DNA of 64,000 bases from Anaeramoeba ignava (lineage: Eukaryota; Metamonada; Anaeramoebidae): assembly GCA_028826165.1 (NCBI GenBank), contig JAPDFW010000074.1, positions 1-64,000 of the forward strand, read 5' to 3'. Shown here piece by piece: positions 59,145-64,000 of this stretch. How positions within the stretch are numbered: the stretch's first letter is position 1; the number at the start of each line of letters is the position of its first letter. Position numbers and translations under genes: made by a program. The notes beneath the pieces were generated by a model. The model saw nothing but the letters and a program-made list of their open reading frames with translations, was not told the DNA's origin and made no database searches.

Positions 59145-59487
59145 TTTTCTTTTTTGTTTTTGTTTTTGTTGTTTCTTGTTTTTTGTTTTTTGAAAAATGA
59201 AAAAAAAAAGGAAAAAAAATGAAAAAAAAAATTTTGCTTTTTTCCTTTTTTTCCTTTTTTTCCTTTTTATTAATTTTTTAATTTGGGAAAAAATTTATTT
59301 AATAAAAATAATAAAATTAAATTGAATTTTATTTAAATTTCTTTTTTAAAACAATTTAAAAGTTAATTCTTTTGATTAATTTTTTTTATTGATAAAAAAT
59401 TAATTCAAAAAAAAAGGAAAAAATTTGAAATTGAATTTGAAATTGAATTTGAATTTGATATTGAATTTGATATTTAATTTGATTTAT
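59145..59487. other. Spacer between UBL-D and UBL-E
   Basis: A/T-rich leader of gene D and 3' flank of gene E, with AAAAAAGGAAAAA runs and a few GAATTTGAAATT units. It resembles the 53500-53720 and 54050-54290 spacers. No gene is seen. Confidence 0.6.
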
Positions 59488-59916
59488 TTAAATAATAATG
59501 CAACATGGATCATCTTTTGTTTCATCTTTTGTTTCATCTTTTGATTCATCATTTGATTCATTTTTTGATTCATCATTTGATTCATCTTTTGATTCATCAT
59601 TTGATTCATCTTTTGGTTCATTTCCTATTGGTGTTTTTGGTTCATCTTTTGGTTCATTTTCTATTGATGTTTCTGATTCACTTGATTGTGGATCTACGAA
59701 AAATACATCTAAAACTGAACCATTTTTTATTCCATATTCTTTTATTGTTTTATTGTTTTCAAGTTTAACATCATCAAACATTAATTTTTGTTCATTTATT
59801 GGAATTTCTTTTTCTTTTGAAATTAATTGTTTAATTTCTTTTATTTTTTGATTTTCATTCATTTCAACTTTAATTTCTTCTCCAGTTAATGTATTTATTG
59901 TAATTTTAATAGACAT
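59488..59916 (-). CDS. CaaX-tailed ubiquitin-like protein E
   Basis: 142 residues. The fold is nearly identical to protein C (MSIKITINTLTGEEIKVEMN, KLMFDDVKLENNKTIKEYGI), with NGSVLDVFFVDPQ at its end and no Gly-Gly. The linker is an acidic series of EPKDE/NDESKDES repeats coded by a short DNA repeat. The C-terminus is DDPCCIII; CIII is a CaaX-type box with an adjacent Cys. It follows polyubiquitin gene 3 by 312 bases in the same direction. Acidic residues beside the CaaX Cys contrast with the basic tails of A, C and D and could change membrane choice. Confidence 0.8.
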   Translation of the reverse strand: MSIKITINTLTGEEIKVEMNENQKIKEIKQLISKEKEIPINEQKLMFDDVKLENNKTIKEYGIKNGSVLDVFFVDPQSSESETSIENEPKDEPKTPIGNEPKDESNDESKDESNDESKNESNDESKDETKDETKDDPCCIII

Positions 59917-60228
59917 TTTTCTTTGTTTCTTGTTGTTTTTGTTTTTGTTTTTGTTTTTGTTTTTTGAAAAATGAAAAAAAAAAAGGAAAAAAATGGAAAA
60001 AAATAAAAATTTGAATTGAATTGAAAGAATTAAATTTTGTTTTTTAATTAACTTTGTTTTGAATTGAATTGAATTAAATTTAGTTTTTTTTTGTTGTTAT
60101 TCTTTGATTGAATTTTAAAAAAAAAAAAACTAAATTTAAAAAAATCAAATTGAAAATCAAAAATCAATTTGATAAAATTGGAAAAGAAAAAAGAAGAAGA
60201 AAGAAATTTGAAAATAAGCTAAATAAGC
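59917..60228. other. Duplicated spacer between polyubiquitin 3 and UBL-E
   Basis: Same content as 56004-56330: (AAAAAC)n leader of the ubiquitin-like gene plus the shared polyubiquitin 3' flank ending AAGCTAAATAAGCTTATCG. Confidence 0.75.
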
Positions 60229-61819
<1,591 letters not shown>

Positions 61820-62674
61820 ATGAAAAAATTAAATTTAAAAGAAAAACAAAACCTATTTGAAATAATAGAAGAAAATCTATTTGAAAAAGTTGTTGAAAAT
61901 TTTATTCAAGAATCACTTGAATTGCAAAATCAATATATCAAACAAGAACAAGTTTTTGAGGAAACACCAACAAATAAACAAACACGAAATATGAATGTGA
62001 GCAATTTCAACGAAAATTTATCAAGTCAAAAACTACAGAATAATTTAAAAAAAATGGAATTATTTTTACACAAAGAAAAAAAAAGCAAAAAAAATAACGG
62101 ACAAGAAAAAAAAAGACAAGAAAAAGAAAGACAAGAAAAAGAAAGATTAGAAAAAAAAGAAGAGTTTCTAATCAACTCAAAAATTGAGAATGAAGAAGTA
62201 AAAAAAGCACTTGAAAAAAGTATTTTGAAGGAAATAATATCGTCAAAAGAAACAAGTGTTCCCCCATTAAAAATCAAGGGAAAAAAAGGGAAAACAACAA
62301 AAAGTGCTTTTCACGAAATTCCAGAAAAAGAAGTAACACCTGAAATTATGCGCGACTTTAAGATTATCATGAACAGAAAAGCACTTGATCCAAAAAGATT
62401 TTATAAATCAAGTGATTATAAACATGATCAATTTCCAAAACGTTTTTATGTTGGAACTGTTTTGGATTCTCCTTTTGATTCTTCTTCTGATAGAATTCCC
62501 CGCCGCCAAAGAGCTCCTACTCTTGCTGAACAACTTCTTAAAGATAGAAATTTTAAACAGTTTTCTCAAAATAAAATGAAGGAAATTAACAAAAAATTAA
62601 AATCTGAACAATTTAGAAGAAATAAACAAAATAGAAACCAAAATCAAAGAAGAAAGAAAAGAAAAAATTTCTAA
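61820..62674 (+). CDS. FCF2: Fcf2 pre-rRNA processing factor (TdIF2/DNTTIP2 C-domain)
   Basis: 284 residues, one exon. The N-terminal half is a Lys/Glu-rich coiled region. Residues about 170-275 form the Fcf2 domain: VTPEIMRDFKIIMNRKALDP, KRFYKSSDYKHDQFPKRFYV, GTVLDSPFDSSSDRIPRRQR, APTLAEQLLKDRNFKQFSQN and a basic Lys/Arg tail that suits nucleolar location. In yeast Fcf2 is an essential part of early 18S rRNA processing; the vertebrate relative is DNTTIP2. The length fits a compact version (yeast Fcf2 is 217). It starts at the first ATG, just after TATTATTATAAA. Confidence 0.88.
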   Translation: MKKLNLKEKQNLFEIIEENLFEKVVENFIQESLELQNQYIKQEQVFEETPTNKQTRNMNVSNFNENLSSQKLQNNLKKMELFLHKEKKSKKNNGQEKKRQEKERQEKERLEKKEEFLINSKIENEEVKKALEKSILKEIISSKETSVPPLKIKGKKGKTTKSAFHEIPEKEVTPEIMRDFKIIMNRKALDPKRFYKSSDYKHDQFPKRFYVGTVLDSPFDSSSDRIPRRQRAPTLAEQLLKDRNFKQFSQNKMKEINKKLKSEQFRRNKQNRNQNQRRKKRKNF

Positions 62675-62808
62675 ATAACAATATTAATCAAAACTTATTC
62701 GAATTTTTCATTTTTTTTTAATAGAAATTTTAATAGAAATTTAATAAATAAATTCAATAATCAAAATTAAATTAAAACTTATTTAAATTTTTCATATATT
62801 TTTATTAA

Positions 62809-63767
62809 TTAAATTTTTTGTAAAATATAAAGTCCATTTCTTAATTCAGGATAATGAATTTTTGTTTCACTTGTATCATAATGATGAACAACAATCTAAA
62901 AAAAGAAAAAGAAAAAGAAAAAGAAAATCGGAAAAATAAATATTTTTTTTAAAAATAATAAAAATAATAATAACAAACTCCTTCAGAAGAAATACTATCA
63001 ATTTCTGAATAACATTTCATTCCTTCTTTACCAATTTGAAGATAAATATGATCACCTTCTTTTAAATCAATTCCGTTATAATTCAAATTTTCACCATCAA
63101 AATGAACTTCAACTTGTTTTTCAAAAACATTTTTTTTTCCTTGATCTAAAACTTTCTTTCCTGCTTGAATAATATTTAAATCTTCAGCAATCTCAGTATC
63201 ATCAAGTCTTCCTTCAAGAAATACTTGAAATAATTTTAATTGAAATAATTTTAATTGAAATTAAAAAAAATTTGATTTTAATCGGAAAAAAATTATAAAT
63301 ATATTTATAAATATATTTACAATATTTATGTTGCTTTAATGAATCTGGTATCGTTTCTCGATTTTTTTTTAATGAATGCTCTTTTTATTTTTGATATTTT
63401 TTTTTCTCATTCAATTTCCAAATTGAAAAATAAACGGTTAAAAATTTTTAATTATAAATTTACGAATAATTTTATCATGAAGTAAATCTCTTTTTTTCTG
63501 GATTTTCTTCAGAAATTTTTGGTGTAATTTATTGCAATAAATATCAAATTCATTTTGCGCAACAATTTGTTCCCAATCAAAAACATTTTTTAAATTTTGA
63601 ACACATTCAAAAAAACTTTCTTGTGATTCTCGAATTTTTTGTTGATAAACTCGTTCTAATCTGTCCATTTCTTGTTGATATTTATCACTAATTGAATTAA
63701 TTAAAGCTTTTTCTTGTTCTTTTATATTTGGATTATTTGAATCAATTAAATCAGATAAATTTTTCAT
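62809..63767 (-). CDS. SDS3: Sds3/BRMS1-like subunit of a Sin3-HDAC complex, four exons
   Basis: Exons (plus coordinates): 63464-63767, 63321-63380, 62979-63223, 62809-62895, giving 231 residues with all four joints in frame. The N-terminal coiled coil (SDKYQQEMDRLERVYQQKIR and AQNEFDIYCNKLHQKFLKKI) resembles the Sds3-like coiled coil (LEEQY-ERL...E-EF). Then LDDTEIAEDLNII parallels LTDEQIMEDLRTL, and the C-terminal part (GDHIYLQI, YSEIDSIS, GIVVHHYDTSETKIHY, LRNGLYIL) parallels the mSds3 beta domain ending in LQRGLFVI. Sds3 scaffolds histone deacetylase in Sin3 repressor complexes. The family call rests on pattern matches over two regions and is moderate. Confidence 0.62.
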
Positions 63768-63861
63768 TTGAAGAAAAAAAAAATGAAAAAATGAAAAATG
63801 AAAAAAATTTATTTAAAAAAAAAGAAAAATTTATTAAAGATAAAAAATTTTGATTAGAAAA

Positions 63862-64000
63862 CTATTTCTTCTTCTTTACAAATTGTGAAATCTCTCTTTT
63901 AAATTGAATAAAACTTAATTGATCTGTTCGAATTAATTGGGATCTTGAAAACAATTCTCTTTTTTTTTTGGAAATGAAAGAAACTAAAGGAAAAAATTCT
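63862..64000 (-). CDS. C-terminal end of an unrecognised gene (partial)
   Basis: An open minus-strand frame enters from the right edge and ends at TAG (63862-63864): FFPLVSFISKKKRELFSRSQ, then LIRTDQLSFIQFKREISQF and VKKKK. The basic tail and regular codon pattern suggest a real C-terminus. The family cannot be named from this fragment, and its 5' part lies outside the window. Confidence 0.45.
   Translation of the reverse strand, partial: EFFPLVSFISKKKRELFSRSQLIRTDQLSFIQFKREISQFVKKKK

Overview
The window is nuclear DNA of a very AT-rich protist. Most coding regions are rich in Asn, Gln, Lys and Glu runs, introns are short GT...AG introns of about 60-120 bases, and intergenic DNA is dominated by simple repeats such as (TCAAAA)n and (TTAAAA)n. 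The gene content (Beclin, AP-2 sigma, MFAP1, BIG-type Sec7 ARF-GEF, RasGEF, Rac, actin, polyubiquitin) is eukaryotic. The BTB-TLD, RCC1-BTB, FG-GAP and Rho/Ras signalling families with Asn/Gln/Glu-rich linkers resemble anaerobic amoebae such as Anaeramoeba (Metamonada). That placement is inference; a Dictyostelium-like AT-rich amoeba is the main alternative. The standard genetic code fits: genes end in TAA or TGA.

Layout. 1-7 kb: a broken BRCT-domain gene, Beclin/Atg6 (one intron), a GT61-type glycosyltransferase and an organellar Cpn10. 7.7-14.1 kb: three tandem secreted FG-GAP propeller genes on the minus strand, with the tail of a lost fourth. 14.4-18.4 kb: AP-2 sigma, whose second intron is 1.3 kb of hexamer repeat, and MFAP1. 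19.6-26.6 kb: a Rac GTPase, an integrin-alpha-like surface receptor and an actin. 26.6-36.9 kb: a truncated BTB gene, RCC1-BTB, a 26-exon armadillo gene in which each repeat is one exon, and a full BTB-BACK-TLD gene. 38-49.5 kb: a 10-exon BIG-type ARF-GEF and a 4-exon RasGEF. 49.8-61.6 kb: three polyubiquitin genes interleaved with ubiquitin-like genes that end in CaaX boxes rather than Gly-Gly. 61.8-64 kb: Fcf2, an Sds3-like gene and the end of an unknown gene.

The most unusual regions are the exon-per-repeat armadillo array (29.3-35.4 kb) and the polyubiquitin/CaaX ubiquitin-like cluster (49.8-61.6 kb). The cluster includes one gene copy that appears overwritten by a GATTTA repeat. Many conserved genes carry single-base frameshifts, often in A/T runs. 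These are most simply assembly or read errors, but an identical one-base insertion in two polyubiquitin genes needs its own explanation. By contrast, the armadillo gene reads in frame across all 26 exons.

The genes do not form an operon. Several belong to shared themes: ubiquitin and BTB/RCC1-BTB (possible cullin-3 adaptors), small-GTPase control (Rac, RasGEF, ARF-GEF, prenylated ubiquitin-like proteins), membrane traffic (AP-2 sigma, BIG, Beclin) and surface adhesion (FG-GAP propellers, integrin-like receptor, actin).
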